Notes: generated from the sequence alone by a model not told the origin. A DNA stretch of 64,000 nt from Myroides oncorhynchi (GCF_020905415.1 NZ_JAJJMP010000001.1:3607501-3671500); one strand, 5' to 3'. Shown: positions 52,744-62,022, numbered from the stretch's first letter. Program-made: numbers and translations.

Positions 52744-53699
52744 TTGAGTTATTAAATTAACTTCCGTACATTAGTATCTTAAAATCAACAGTATGGAAAT
52801 TTTTAAGGGTCAAAACATTCTTAACTTAGTAAAAGAACTACCAGATGACGAATCTTGTAAAGCTTATCTAAGTAAAATAAAGTGGTCAAACGGTTTTACT
52901 TGTGTAAAATGTGGACACAAAAAAGGTTGCTTAAAATCTAATCATTCATACTATTGCTATAACTGTGAGCATGTTGAAAGCTCAACAGCTAATACCTTAT
53001 TTCACAAAGTCAAATTTGGTTTACATAAAGCATTTATGATTGTGTTTGAAATGACAACTTCTACCAAAAGCATATCTAGTATTCAAATGGGTAAACGCTA
53101 TGGTATAAGCCAGCCAACAGCGTGGGGCTTTATGCATAAAGTTCGTTTAGCTATGCAAAGTAGCGAGCAATCTCCTATGACTGAGACAGTCCATGTTGAT
53201 GAGTTTGTTGTAGGGGGATACGAACAAGGAAAACCAGGAAGAAGTTACGACACCAAAAAAGCTAAAGCAGTGATAGCTGTAGAGTTAAATACTGAAAGAA
53301 AAGTAAAAAGAGCCTATGTTAAGTGTATTGACGATTACTCTGCTAAGTCATTAACTACTATATTCGAACAACACATTTCAGAAGATGCTAATGTAGTTAC
53401 AGATAAATGGAGGGGATACAATCCCTTGAAAAAAAAGTATAACATCACTCAAAAAGAAAGTGATAAAGGTGCTAATTTTAAAGAATTACACGTGATAATT
53501 CACCAACTTAAATCCTGGATTAGGACTGTACCTTCACATATCAATAAGAAATACATCCAAGCTTACTTTAATGAGTTCGTATATAGATTAAATAGATCCT
53601 TATTTAAGGAAACTATTTTTCATAACACAATTGTAAAGATGGTTAAAGCGAAACCAACTACTTTAAATATGATTAGCGGAAACTAAACAGATAACTCAA
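52744..53699 (+). mobile_element. IS1595-type insertion sequence, copy 3 (956 bp)
   Basis: Same element and ends as copies 1 and 2. A perfect 8-base target duplication TAATTTTA flanks it (52736-52743 and 53700-53707). The inserted gene can be rebuilt exactly, proving the ends. It carries the same AGG variant as copy 2 and differs from copy 1 there. Confidence 0.96.
52793..53686 (+). CDS. IS1595-family transposase (copy 3)
   Basis: The 297-residue protein is identical to the products of copies 1 and 2, with intact zinc ribbon and DDE-type catalytic motifs. It runs opposite to the gene it disrupts. Confidence 0.92.
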   Translation: MEIFKGQNILNLVKELPDDESCKAYLSKIKWSNGFTCVKCGHKKGCLKSNHSYYCYNCEHVESSTANTLFHKVKFGLHKAFMIVFEMTTSTKSISSIQMGKRYGISQPTAWGFMHKVRLAMQSSEQSPMTETVHVDEFVVGGYEQGKPGRSYDTKKAKAVIAVELNTERKVKRAYVKCIDDYSAKSLTTIFEQHISEDANVVTDKWRGYNPLKKKYNITQKESDKGANFKELHVIIHQLKSWIRTVPSHINKKYIQAYFNEFVYRLNRSLFKETIFHNTIVKMVKAKPTTLNMISGN

Positions 53700-54314
53700 T
53701 AATTTTATTTTTAAATTCACTACTTTTCAATGACTTATACAGCACATCCATTCCATTAAATTCATCTATAATAGTATATATTATCATAGTCGAATTAAAT
53801 TCACTTCCTTCACTATCCTTATTAAAGTATACAAGTCCAACATTAATTAAACTACCTCTAATGATTTCACTTACTTCCTTACAAAGAATATCATCATTTA
53901 CAATTATTTTTTGAGATTCACCTTCTTCTTTCATATCAAAATAAGAAGTTCTTCCTAGGAAATTATATGCACTTAAATCCTCTGTCATATACAAATCAGA
54001 AACACCTAAAAAATCAAAACTTAGTAGAAACTTATTGATAATTTCTTTAGCCTTATTCTCTATATCTATTAGTAATAATTCTAAAGATTTTAACTCAAAA
54101 ATATAGGAGGATTGAATCCCTGTAAATGTATTATTACAATAAAAGACTAAAGTAACACCGATATATTTTTTCATAAATTTATAATTTAGATTTTCTATCA
54201 AGCATATTACAAGCTATTAGTTATTACTCCCATAATTCAATTTGCCACGTTAGTTAAAAATTCATTCTATCATTTGGTTTGTTGTTTCCTAAACATACCC
54301 ACATTTAATTAATC

Positions 54315-54650
54315 CTAAAGATATTTTGTGATTTTAAATTTATTTATCACACCATCCCAATTTTCACCATAAGTAATAAACTCTATAAAATTTACTTTGC
54401 CATCAGTGATATCAAGTTCAAAACCTAATCCATATTCAAGACTCTCCACTTCAATATTTTCATTAGTACTTAATGATACATTATAGAAGTCCCGATTACT
54501 GATTTTAATTTCTTGAGAATAGACAAAATTCACATACATCCCAACACCTGTTATTTCTCTATTCTTTATCCTTAAATAAGGAATATGTTCTTTTAAGAAT
54601 GGGTAGTCTTTTGCTAAACTATTCAGTACTGCTAATTCAAATTCGTTCAT
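54315..54650 (-). CDS. small acidic hypothetical protein
   Basis: The 111-residue soluble protein begins MNEFELAVLNSLAKDYPFLKEHIPYLRI and is rich in beta-type segments (GVGMYVNFVY, GLGFELDITDGKVNFIEFITYGENW). It has the size, acidity and AT-rich coding of polymorphic-toxin immunity proteins, but I could not assign a family. It lies between the disrupted gene and the 54776 gene, all on the minus strand. Confidence 0.5.
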   Translation of the reverse strand: MNEFELAVLNSLAKDYPFLKEHIPYLRIKNREITGVGMYVNFVYSQEIKISNRDFYNVSLSTNENIEVESLEYGLGFELDITDGKVNFIEFITYGENWDGVINKFKITKYL

Positions 54651-54775
54651 ATTAGTAACATTATAACCCTTATTACAATTACGAGTAATTACTCCAATAG
54701 TTCATTAATGAGCATTTACTTGAGTTCTAACATCATCACACAAATCAAATATTTCTTTCCATATAGTGCTTTCTC

Positions 54776-55075
54776 TTACCCACTAATACTCCATAAACTA
54801 GTATCTCCTATACTTAAATACAAATTCCTAGTTGCGATAGCTTTATGATAAATATCTTGAGAAATCATTCTTTTGGAAAGTAATTTTGTAAGCGTATCAC
54901 TATTAAAAAATGTACGAACATTAATATCAAAAACTTCAAAAATTAAATACCCTAATTTTTCATCATTACACTCAAGAAGAAAACCACCACTATCTATAGT
55001 TTCTAAAAAATAAATATATAACTGTTCTTCATTAATACCTTTAATTACTTCTATTTTTAAAAAATTATAAAACAC
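54776..55075 (-). CDS. small hypothetical protein
   Basis: The 99-residue soluble protein (MFYNFLKIEVIKGINEEQLYIYF, GGFLLECNDEKLGYLIFEVFD, ISQDIYHKAIATRNLYLSIGDTSLW) was not recognised. Like its neighbour it has the size and composition of an immunity protein, and no toxin is visible. The gap from 54651 to 54775 is non-coding. Confidence 0.45.
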   Translation of the reverse strand: MFYNFLKIEVIKGINEEQLYIYFLETIDSGGFLLECNDEKLGYLIFEVFDINVRTFFNSDTLTKLLSKRMISQDIYHKAIATRNLYLSIGDTSLWSISG

Positions 55076-55360
55076 TGTAATTTAATAAAATACAATTAAA
55101 AACACACAACTAATTAGTTTAAATATAGTAGAGATAGTCTAAGAGGATAGATTTTCCTCCTCCCTCTCTCAACAATACACTTTTTTTTGTATCTTTGAAA
55201 TGCAAAATATTTTAAATCAATACGTTAGTATTGATAATATTACTACACGAAAAACCTAGTACTTTTTACAAAAAATAAAGCTCAAACTTAAGAACCTTAT
55301 TATTCATACAATGCGATTATTTACTATCCTATACTCACTTCATAAAATCTACAAAAGAAA

Positions 55361-55435
55361 TATAGTTCTAATAAAAGAACCGTGAACCGAAATTATATTG
55401 TAGTATTTAGTCAACACTTATTCAAAAATTATCAA
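55361..55435 (+). repeat. R1-like degenerate copy H
   Basis: The order GTTCTAATAAAAGAAC, CGTGAACCGAAATTATATTG, TAGTATTTAGTCAACACTTATTC parallels the right half of R1 (GAGCTAATGAAAGAACTATG, GTAGAATTGCTTTGTAGTA, TTTGGCTAACGCTGATTCTG). The left half is not recognisable. The rest of 55076-55517 shows only a terminator. Confidence 0.45.
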
Positions 55436-55454
55436 TTATATACATAAAATAAAA

Positions 55455-55480
55455 GCGCCTTTTCTTAATAGAGAAGGCGC
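55455..55480 (-). terminator. terminator of the CPA2 antiporter gene
   Basis: GCGCCTTTTC and GAGAAGGCGC pair with one mismatch around TTAATA, and the minus transcript ends in TTTTATTTT. Confidence 0.8.
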
Positions 55481-55517
55481 ACAACAAATTAATATAATCT
55501 ATATGATGGAAACTAGG

Positions 55518-57785
55518 TTACAATTGCATTAGTAGCATAGATGGGGCATTATTTAGCCAAGGGGTTCTCTCCTCTACTAAGTTTTTCCAACTATCTAAAC
55601 TGATCAGCATTAAGTCAAACTCTTCGATAAATTCCTTATCCACTTCTTTTGCACTAACTATTCTAATGTGGTTAGGTTTAAATTGTTCGATTAGACGAAC
55701 TTGTTCTTTAAACTCTGGGTAACTTTCTAATTGTCCTGTAGCGTCTAGCACTGTTATTTGCGCTTCACTATTGCGTATCCACTTCTGTGCATAACTTAAC
55801 AATTTCAAATCTTGTTTCGTAAATACAGGCAAAAAGATATGTTCTACTTTATCAAAGTCCTTATTAATAAAAATACCTACAGGAACTTTAGAACGATTAA
55901 GTATCTGCTGAGTTCGCGCATTAAACCACGAATTCTCAAAGAACTTCTCTTTTCCAATTACTTTATTTAATAACACGTCAGGATTAATGATACGTGTCGT
56001 AAATCCAAGGATATTTCCTAGAAGTGATCCTCTATAAATAGAATATCCCATCTCGATTAATAGCAAGTCACTAATCTGCTCATTGACCACATTCACTACA
56101 TCACTTTCCACATCATTAGACACTTTATAATAGGTCTGCACCTCTTGATCTAGCGTTGTCGCTTCTTCTTGTACCGCCTCGAAGATTTCACCTTCATATT
56201 CTGTAGAAGTAAAAGCATTCACTTCATTACTCTCCACTAAGTGCATCGCAGTAATACCTGTATCTGCATTATTCTTACCGACGAAACTGCTCGCTAACTT
56301 CATCAATGGCTTCAAGCTAGCCTTGTCCTCAAAGAAAAGAGACACTTGATACTTTCCGATATTAGAGGTTGCTGTAGTACTCTCATCTTCTACTAAAGGT
56401 CCAAATATCTTGGCGATTAAATCTAGCACTGGCCCTGTCATAAATGTAGTTGCCAAAGCCATAATCACCATCATCGCAAAGACTTCTCCTGTTAAGACAC
56501 CTAAGTCGAACCCGATATTAAGAACGATAAGTTCCATCAGTCCTCTTGTATTCATTAACGCACCTATCGTCAAACTATCTTTCCAAGTCATTCCGACTAT
56601 CTTGGCGGTTAGTGCACTTCCCACAAATTTACCTACTGTGGCGACTAAGATGATAATCCCTGTTATCTTCCATAAGTAAGGTTCGTTTAGCAACCCTATC
56701 TCTGTACGCAATCCTGTATAAACGAAGAATAGTGGTAAGAATAAAATCACTGCGATATCCTCTACTTTTTCTATAAAGATATTTCTGATTTTCATATTAT
56801 CAGGCATTACTGCTCCCATCATAAACGCTCCAAATAAAGCGTGAATTCCGATAACTTCAGTACAATATGCTGATATAATAAGTGTCAATAAGAATATCGC
56901 CACTGTCCCTTTAGACAATAAATTACTAGAAGACTGATATTTAGCGATACGCGCTAAGAAAGGCTTCACTAATTTTAGCATAACGATTACATAGATAATC
57001 GCTAAAGCCATTATATATAAAGAACTCGTAAAACTTCCTGCCTGAACGATAGCTATAACCGCTGCTAATAAACACCAAGCTGTAATATCATCAGCTGCTG
57101 CACATGTAATAACGATAGTTCCGAGTCGGGTCTTCTGTAATCCTCGCTCTTGCACGATGCGGGCGAGAACTGGAAAGGCGGTAATACTCATCGAAATACC
57201 TAAGAACAATCCGAAAGACAGGAACTCAACACCATGCGGCGCAAATGAAGTAAAAATATAATACGCTAAGGTCATCCCTAAAGCGAAAGGTATAATAATA
57301 CTCGCATGGCTAATAAGTACGGCATCATGCGCTTTATTTTTCAGCACCTTTAAATCTAGCTCCATCCCGATGACGAACATAAATAGGATTAATCCTATCT
57401 GACTTAAAAAGCCTAAGTTGCCTAAGGACTGAGGAGGAAATAATGCGGCTGAAAACTCTGGAAAATAGGTTCCCACTAATGATGGTCCTAGCGCGATACC
57501 GGCTATGATCTCACCAATTACAGAAGGCTGTCCTATCTTCTTACATATCCATCCGAATACTCGTGCTACAAGTACGATAGTCACGATCTGTGCTAGTAAT
57601 AACGCTAGCGGTAAATTTAAGTTATCTTGTATTGTACCTAAAAAGTTTTCGAATACTGATTTATCCGATACTATTTTAACTACATCTGATTCTAAGCGTA
57701 CTCCTTTAGAAACTACCCAATACATTAAGGCAGAACACCCTCCTATGATAATGAAATAAAGGAAAGAATTTTTAAACTTTGACAT
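55518..57785 (-). CDS. CPA2-family cation:proton antiporter
   Basis: The 755-residue protein has an N-terminal extra helix (about 10-28), a 12-helix antiporter domain (about 55-455) with GEIIAGIALGPSLVG, GMELDLKVLKNKAHDA and the ion-binding region ITCAAADDITAWCLLA (two Asp, CPA2 type), and a cytosolic C-terminal part of about 290 residues that may be a two-lobed USP-like regulatory domain. It exchanges potassium or sodium for protons. Neighbouring LytTR-type two-component genes could control it. The N-terminal extra segment is unusual. Confidence 0.85.
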   Translation of the reverse strand: MSKFKNSFLYFIIIGGCSALMYWVVSKGVRLESDVVKIVSDKSVFENFLGTIQDNLNLPLALLLAQIVTIVLVARVFGWICKKIGQPSVIGEIIAGIALGPSLVGTYFPEFSAALFPPQSLGNLGFLSQIGLILFMFVIGMELDLKVLKNKAHDAVLISHASIIIPFALGMTLAYYIFTSFAPHGVEFLSFGLFLGISMSITAFPVLARIVQERGLQKTRLGTIVITCAAADDITAWCLLAAVIAIVQAGSFTSSLYIMALAIIYVIVMLKLVKPFLARIAKYQSSSNLLSKGTVAIFLLTLIISAYCTEVIGIHALFGAFMMGAVMPDNMKIRNIFIEKVEDIAVILFLPLFFVYTGLRTEIGLLNEPYLWKITGIIILVATVGKFVGSALTAKIVGMTWKDSLTIGALMNTRGLMELIVLNIGFDLGVLTGEVFAMMVIMALATTFMTGPVLDLIAKIFGPLVEDESTTATSNIGKYQVSLFFEDKASLKPLMKLASSFVGKNNADTGITAMHLVESNEVNAFTSTEYEGEIFEAVQEEATTLDQEVQTYYKVSNDVESDVVNVVNEQISDLLLIEMGYSIYRGSLLGNILGFTTRIINPDVLLNKVIGKEKFFENSWFNARTQQILNRSKVPVGIFINKDFDKVEHIFLPVFTKQDLKLLSYAQKWIRNSEAQITVLDATGQLESYPEFKEQVRLIEQFKPNHIRIVSAKEVDKEFIEEFDLMLISLDSWKNLVEERTPWLNNAPSMLLMQL

Positions 57786-57897
57786 ACTATTACTTTTTTA
57801 TCTGGTACAAACATCTCTATTATATGTATGATAAAAAGCAAATATGAATCCAAAGTCACTGAAGTTGTAATGAAATGACATTATTATGTAATAAATA

Positions 57898-58608
57898 TTA
57901 TATTTTCTCTAGAAAATCAGTCTTATAAGTCATCCCAAGCGTTAATTCTAGTGGTTTCCCTTCTACGGTCTTCAGTATAGTCGTGATCTCATCATGACTA
58001 AAAAAACGCACTATACGCAGCGCTATTAGCTCCCCTTTATTAATACGACAGAATTTGCTATTAGGTAACACAGAAACGAACTTATCTAAAGACATATTCT
58101 TAGCTATCACTACTTGGTTATTCTCTAGATACACATCTTTATCTCTACTATCGATCTCATTGGTCTTGATATACAGAATATCTGAAAAGTGTAACAATGC
58201 CTTTCCTTTATTTGAATTAATCGTAATAAAACTAACATCATCCACAGGCTTAAACTGTCGCATCGCTTTCAAAATAGCCTTGTGAAGGCGCTCTTTCTTA
58301 ATTGGCTTAGCGATATAATCGATCGCCTCTATCTCAAAAGCTTCTAATGCATACTCTTTATAGGCCGTTACGAATATCACACCTTTATTGACTAATAACT
58401 GAGCTACACTTAACCCATCCATCCCTGGCATATTAATATCTAATATAGCTATGTCAAACTCTAATAATGGAAGCTCTTCAAGAAAAACAGTAGGATTGTC
58501 ATAAATCTTTACGATTTCAACTTCTTCTATTTGCTCACAAAGCATCTTCAAATACTTCAGTCCAAGCATTTCATCATCAAGTAGTACGCATTTTAGTTTT
58601 GAAATCAT
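57898..58608 (-). CDS. LytTR-family response regulator
   Basis: The 236-residue protein has a receiver domain (acidic pair D11-D12, phosphoacceptor D57 in ILDINMPGMDG, Thr near VTAYKEYAL, and Lys in YIAKPIKKERL) and a C-terminal LytTR DNA-binding domain (about 130-236; FITINSNKGKALLHFSDILYIKT). It overlaps the sensor kinase gene by 32 bases. LytTR regulators bind pairs of short direct repeats; targets are unknown, but the antiporter gene downstream is a candidate. Confidence 0.9.
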   Translation of the reverse strand: MISKLKCVLLDDEMLGLKYLKMLCEQIEEVEIVKIYDNPTVFLEELPLLEFDIAILDINMPGMDGLSVAQLLVNKGVIFVTAYKEYALEAFEIEAIDYIAKPIKKERLHKAILKAMRQFKPVDDVSFITINSNKGKALLHFSDILYIKTNEIDSRDKDVYLENNQVVIAKNMSLDKFVSVLPNSKFCRINKGELIALRIVRFFSHDEITTILKTVEGKPLELTLGMTYKTDFLEKI

Positions 58609-59314
58609 GTAAGTTAATTTTTAGGTGCATTGAATAAATATGATCGTCTTCGCTTTTTTCTAATTTATAAGCGTGTCCATAGATTAATTCTAATCGCTTA
58701 TTTAAAGCTGTCAAACCATATCCCCCCTTATCTTTAGTCAGTGTCTTCATTCTAGATTTCTTATTAGATACAAGCAAATCAAACTGGTTATTCTTTAGTT
58801 TAAACAAAATAGAAATAAACGCATCTGAGCTCGCTAAATCTGCATGCTTAAAGGCATTCTCAATCAACTCGACACAGACAAGTGGAGCGATAAGATCTTC
58901 TGTATAGTAAGGCTCAGTCTCTCCTATACTAGAGCGAATATCTAATCTAAAAAGAGGGTTAAGCTTTATCTTATTGATATCTATTAATCGCAAAGCGAAC
59001 TCGTGTTCTTCTTTTAAAGACACCATCTTTCTCTGGCTGTCATAAAGAATGTAATCTAGTACTCCTGCCATCTTATCTAAGGCATAGTACGTCTGATAAG
59101 CATGAGACTGTATAGAGTTTAATATATTCTTAAACAAGTGCGGATCTAATCTAGACTCTAAATTCTCTAACTGTAGATAACGAATTTTAGAATCAAACAA
59201 TTGTCTCTCGGTTTCTAACTCATTTCGACGAATGCTTATGGCACGCATCGAATAAATCAACCAACCTATCACAACTAATAAGGTGATTACTATAATAACT
59301 AAGAAGGTTTCCAT
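58577..59314 (-). CDS. LytS-type sensor histidine kinase, minimal form
   Basis: The 245-residue protein has one N-terminal membrane helix (about 4-23), a short coiled coil, the His_kinase dimerisation motif ESRLDPHLFKNILNSIQSHAY with His59 as phosphoacceptor, and an ATPase domain with VCVELIENAFKHA and KGGYGLTALNKRLELIYG (N and G boxes). It has no periplasmic sensor domain, so it may detect a membrane or cytosolic signal or rely on a partner. The gene overlaps the response regulator by 32 bases, so they are co-translated. Confidence 0.88.
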   Translation of the reverse strand: METFLVIIVITLLVVIGWLIYSMRAISIRRNELETERQLFDSKIRYLQLENLESRLDPHLFKNILNSIQSHAYQTYYALDKMAGVLDYILYDSQRKMVSLKEEHEFALRLIDINKIKLNPLFRLDIRSSIGETEPYYTEDLIAPLVCVELIENAFKHADLASSDAFISILFKLKNNQFDLLVSNKKSRMKTLTKDKGGYGLTALNKRLELIYGHAYKLEKSEDDHIYSMHLKINLHDFKTKMRTT

Positions 59315-59666
59315 TATCTTAAATGTTTAAGCAAAACTAAAGAATTAAATTGATACATATAAATACTAAATATTATCAGTCACAACGAGACTAAAAGCAC
59401 TTATGCAGATGAATAAACATAAATTTAATATTAAATCAACATTAAATTCGCATATTGACCATAAATAGCAATATGTTATTACTAAAAACAGTTATACTAT
59501 ATAATAAAAAAAACAATAATTAATAAAAATTGATATTATTAATTCAAATTAAAAACAATAAAACCGATATAACGCAATATTTTACAAAAAAAAGAAGATA
59601 AACACTAATTTTAACATTAATAACTATCTTAGCAAAAGAAAAGAAATCAAATAAAAACACGTAACT
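59315..59666. other. AT-rich intergenic region, no feature recognised
   Basis: The 352-bp gap between divergent genes is extremely AT-rich. A TATCTTAG at about 59623 is the only promoter-like word for the 59667 gene. No repeat or RNA was recognised. Confidence 0.5.
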
Positions 59667-60173
59667 ATGATCGTATTCACATCTGATTTGCAAAATCACT
59701 TTGCTACATTAAATGACAAATTAGAAAGTAAAAACACAGCACACCAAATACTTTCTTACTTATCTCAGAACATCGTAACTTCAATAGGTTTTTACGGGAT
59801 GCTAGAGAATAACCAAATAGAAAACATAGTAAGTATCAAAAAGACGTTAATCAATCTATTTGTAGACATTAAGTTAGAGGTTCTTAATAGTGTTCACTAT
59901 TTAACAAATGACCATTTACAGGATCTAAATAAGATTAAAATCCTATTCCAAATCAATGAGCAGGAGCTTCTAAACTACAAGACTACTGAGATCCAAGACA
60001 TCATCTCTAAACAGATCTTCTCTTTAGAAAGTAAAGAACAAGTAGACCGATCTGAAATCAAGAAGAATCTAACAGGTTTAAAACAGTTATTAGGGATACC
60101 TACACTAAACCACAACAAAGTAAGTTTAGATCAATACGCTTATGTAACTTCGCCTACTGAAGCAATAGTCTAA
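59667..60173 (+). CDS. hypothetical helical protein
   Basis: The 168-residue soluble protein is mostly alpha-helical (MIVFTSDLQNHFATLNDKLESKNTAHQIL, KKTLINLFVDIKLEVLNSVHYLTNDHLQDLNKIKILFQI). It lacks a signal and has no recognised family. It may be transcribed with the small membrane protein at 60.3 kb. Confidence 0.5.
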   Translation: MIVFTSDLQNHFATLNDKLESKNTAHQILSYLSQNIVTSIGFYGMLENNQIENIVSIKKTLINLFVDIKLEVLNSVHYLTNDHLQDLNKIKILFQINEQELLNYKTTEIQDIISKQIFSLESKEQVDRSEIKKNLTGLKQLLGIPTLNHNKVSLDQYAYVTSPTEAIV

Positions 60174-60304
60174 ATCCTGATTACCCATTAGCCAAACTCA
60201 CAACAACAAAACAACATTAATACCCATTAGTTAAAATATTCCTTACACTATTCAAAGTATTTGTCCCCAGAATAGCTGTATTGAGACAATACGTGTTTTA
60301 TGGT

Positions 60305-60547
60305 ATGCTTTTAGTGGTTATATATTTAACATTTATATATAAACCATTGAAACTACTAATACACTTACTCTTACTATCTATATCGATCTACTTAAATAGT
60401 TTAGCTTTTGATTATTTACTACTACATTTACACACAGATACTGATAACTCATTCAGAATAGGCCTTATATTCACCACCGTATCTACTATAATTACGCTGA
60501 TAATCATAGCTTATCTGATAAGTCTTATATTAAATCGACTAGAATAG
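60305..60547 (+). CDS. small hydrophobic membrane protein
   Basis: About 80 residues with two or three hydrophobic helices (MLLVVIYLTFIYKPLKLLIHLLLLS, FDYLLLHL, GLIFTTVSTIITLIIIAYLISLIL). Upstream in-frame TTG (60281) and GTG (60293) codons could extend it by eight or four residues; I chose the ATG. Unknown family; 130 bases after the preceding gene, no terminator seen between. Confidence 0.45.
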   Translation: MLLVVIYLTFIYKPLKLLIHLLLLSISIYLNSLAFDYLLLHLHTDTDNSFRIGLIFTTVSTIITLIIIAYLISLILNRLE

Positions 60548-60634
60548 ATATTATTTCCATTTGTACATAAGAGTACACATACCATTAAGTAAAGAGCAAT
60601 ACACTATTACACTTTCGTTGTGATACGCCTAAGT

Positions 60635-60790
60635 ATCCCAGAATAAATGATAGACAGATAAACGAAAAGTAATTATACAAAATAGATCTGAATTAATAAT
60701 TAAAGTATACTGTAGTATGGTTTTAGAATTAATGAAAGAACTATGAAGTAGAATTGCTTTGTAGTATTTGGCAAACGCTGATTCTGGGAT
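60635..60790 (+). repeat. R1 interspersed repeat, copy G
   Basis: The clearest copy: perfect 10-base terminal inverted repeats ATCCCAGAAT (60635-60644) and ATTCTGGGAT (60781-60790), total 156 bases. The hairpin arms here are ATTAAT and ATTAAT instead of ATTAGT and GCTAAT in copy F, so the outer stem pairs are kept although the bases have changed. The inner palindrome is TATACTGTAGTATG with G-T tolerated changes. Confidence 0.9.
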
Positions 60791-60840
60791 TATGTACAGT
60801 TACGAGTAACTAATACACTCTAGAGTATAGAGCAAAAAAA

Positions 60841-60868
60841 AGCCCCTCTTCGAAATGAAGAGAAGCTT
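60841..60868 (-). terminator. terminator after dnaN
   Basis: AGCCCCTCTTC and GAAGAGAAGCTT pair imperfectly around a five-base loop; the minus transcript enters TTTTTTTTG. Confidence 0.75.
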
Positions 60869-60903
60869 CCTATATATTATTCTATAAACTATTCGTTTAT
60901 TGA

Positions 60904-62022
60904 TTAACTATTAAGCATTACAGGCATTACCAACATTGTTACAGTTTCACCATCTTCTAATCCATCTACTGGAGTTAAGATACCTGCTCTGTTAGGTAAA
61001 GACATTTCTAAAAGAATGTCATCAGACTGTAAGTTGTTTAACATCTCTAATAAGAATCTAGAGTTAAAACCAATTTGCATATCATCTCCTTGGTAATCAC
61101 ACGTTAGACGCTCATCTGCTTTGTTAGAATAATCAATATCCTCAGCAGAGATATTAAGCTCAGTACCTGCAACTTTTAATCTGATTTGGTGAGTCGTTTT
61201 ATTTGCATAAATAGACACACGTCTAACAGAACTTAAGAATTGTGTTCTATTGATTAAAAGTTTATTAGGGTTTTCCTTAGGAATAACAGCCTCGTAATTA
61301 GGATACTTACCATCAATCAAACGACAAGTTAATGTATAATTCTCAAAAGAGAATTGTGCATTAGATTCGTTAAACTCGATACTAACATCTGCTCCTAAAG
61401 CCATTAAGATACCTTTAAGGATAGTAAGTGGCTTCTTAGGCATAATAAAGCTTGCTTCGTTAGAAGAAACAATATCTGTACGAGAATACTTTACTAACTT
61501 ATGTGCATCAGTAGCTACGAAGATTAATCCTGATGGAGAGAACTGAAAGAATACTCCAGACATAACTGGGCGTAAATCATCATTTCCAGCAGCAAAGATT
61601 GTTTTGCTGATAGCAGTTGCTAATACTCCTGCAGGAACTTCCGTTTTAGATGGATCTTCTAATGACTCAGCTTTAGGGAACTCATCTCCTTGTGCATATG
61701 CTAAGACGTATTTACCTACGTCTGAACTAATTTCAATCGTATTGTTTTCCTTAACTGAAAAAGTCAATGGCTGCTCAGGGAATGTTTTTAATGTCTCCAA
61801 CAATAACTTTGCAGGAACAGCTATACTTCCTTGACTTGTAGATTCAATTTCTAAAGTAGCAGACATTGTGGTTTCTAAATCAGATGCAGATACCTTTAAT
61901 ACATTATTATCTAACTCAAATAAGAAGTTATCTAAGATATGTAGGGTATTACTACTGTTTATTACACTACCTAGAACTTGTAATTGCTTTAACAAGTAAG
62001 AACTCGATACTATAAACTTCAT
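60904..62022 (-). CDS. dnaN: DNA polymerase III beta clamp
   Basis: The 372-residue protein is the sliding clamp: three repeated beta-clamp domains, with LEIESTSQGSIAVPAKLLLETLKTFP in the first, RPVMSGVFFQFSPSGLIFVATDAHKL in the second, and the C-terminal QIGFNSRFLLEMLNNL...ILTPVD-TMLVMPVML ending, all typical. The protein encircles DNA and binds polymerase and other partners. It follows gldG by 81 bases on the minus strand, a familiar flavobacterial order. Confidence 0.95.
   Translation of the reverse strand: MKFIVSSSYLLKQLQVLGSVINSSNTLHILDNFLFELDNNVLKVSASDLETTMSATLEIESTSQGSIAVPAKLLLETLKTFPEQPLTFSVKENNTIEISSDVGKYVLAYAQGDEFPKAESLEDPSKTEVPAGVLATAISKTIFAAGNDDLRPVMSGVFFQFSPSGLIFVATDAHKLVKYSRTDIVSSNEASFIMPKKPLTILKGILMALGADVSIEFNESNAQFSFENYTLTCRLIDGKYPNYEAVIPKENPNKLLINRTQFLSSVRRVSIYANKTTHQIRLKVAGTELNISAEDIDYSNKADERLTCDYQGDDMQIGFNSRFLLEMLNNLQSDDILLEMSLPNRAGILTPVDGLEDGETVTMLVMPVMLNS

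Larger units (their letters stand above)
52533..54201 (-). pseudogene. unknown gene disrupted by IS copy 3
   Basis: The 5' part (54201 to about 53708, starting MIENLNYKFMKKYIGVTLVF) enters the IS and would stop there after about 172 residues. Removing the IS and one 8-base duplication (TAATTTTA) rejoins the frame perfectly: SSEFKNKII continues as KYSAENPTEEDLIFKGISDF and runs to a stop at 52533-52535. The rebuilt protein is roughly 225 residues, of unknown family, apparently soluble. The insertion is therefore recent, since no other frameshift or stop is present. A second ATG at codon 10 is possible. Confidence 0.85.
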
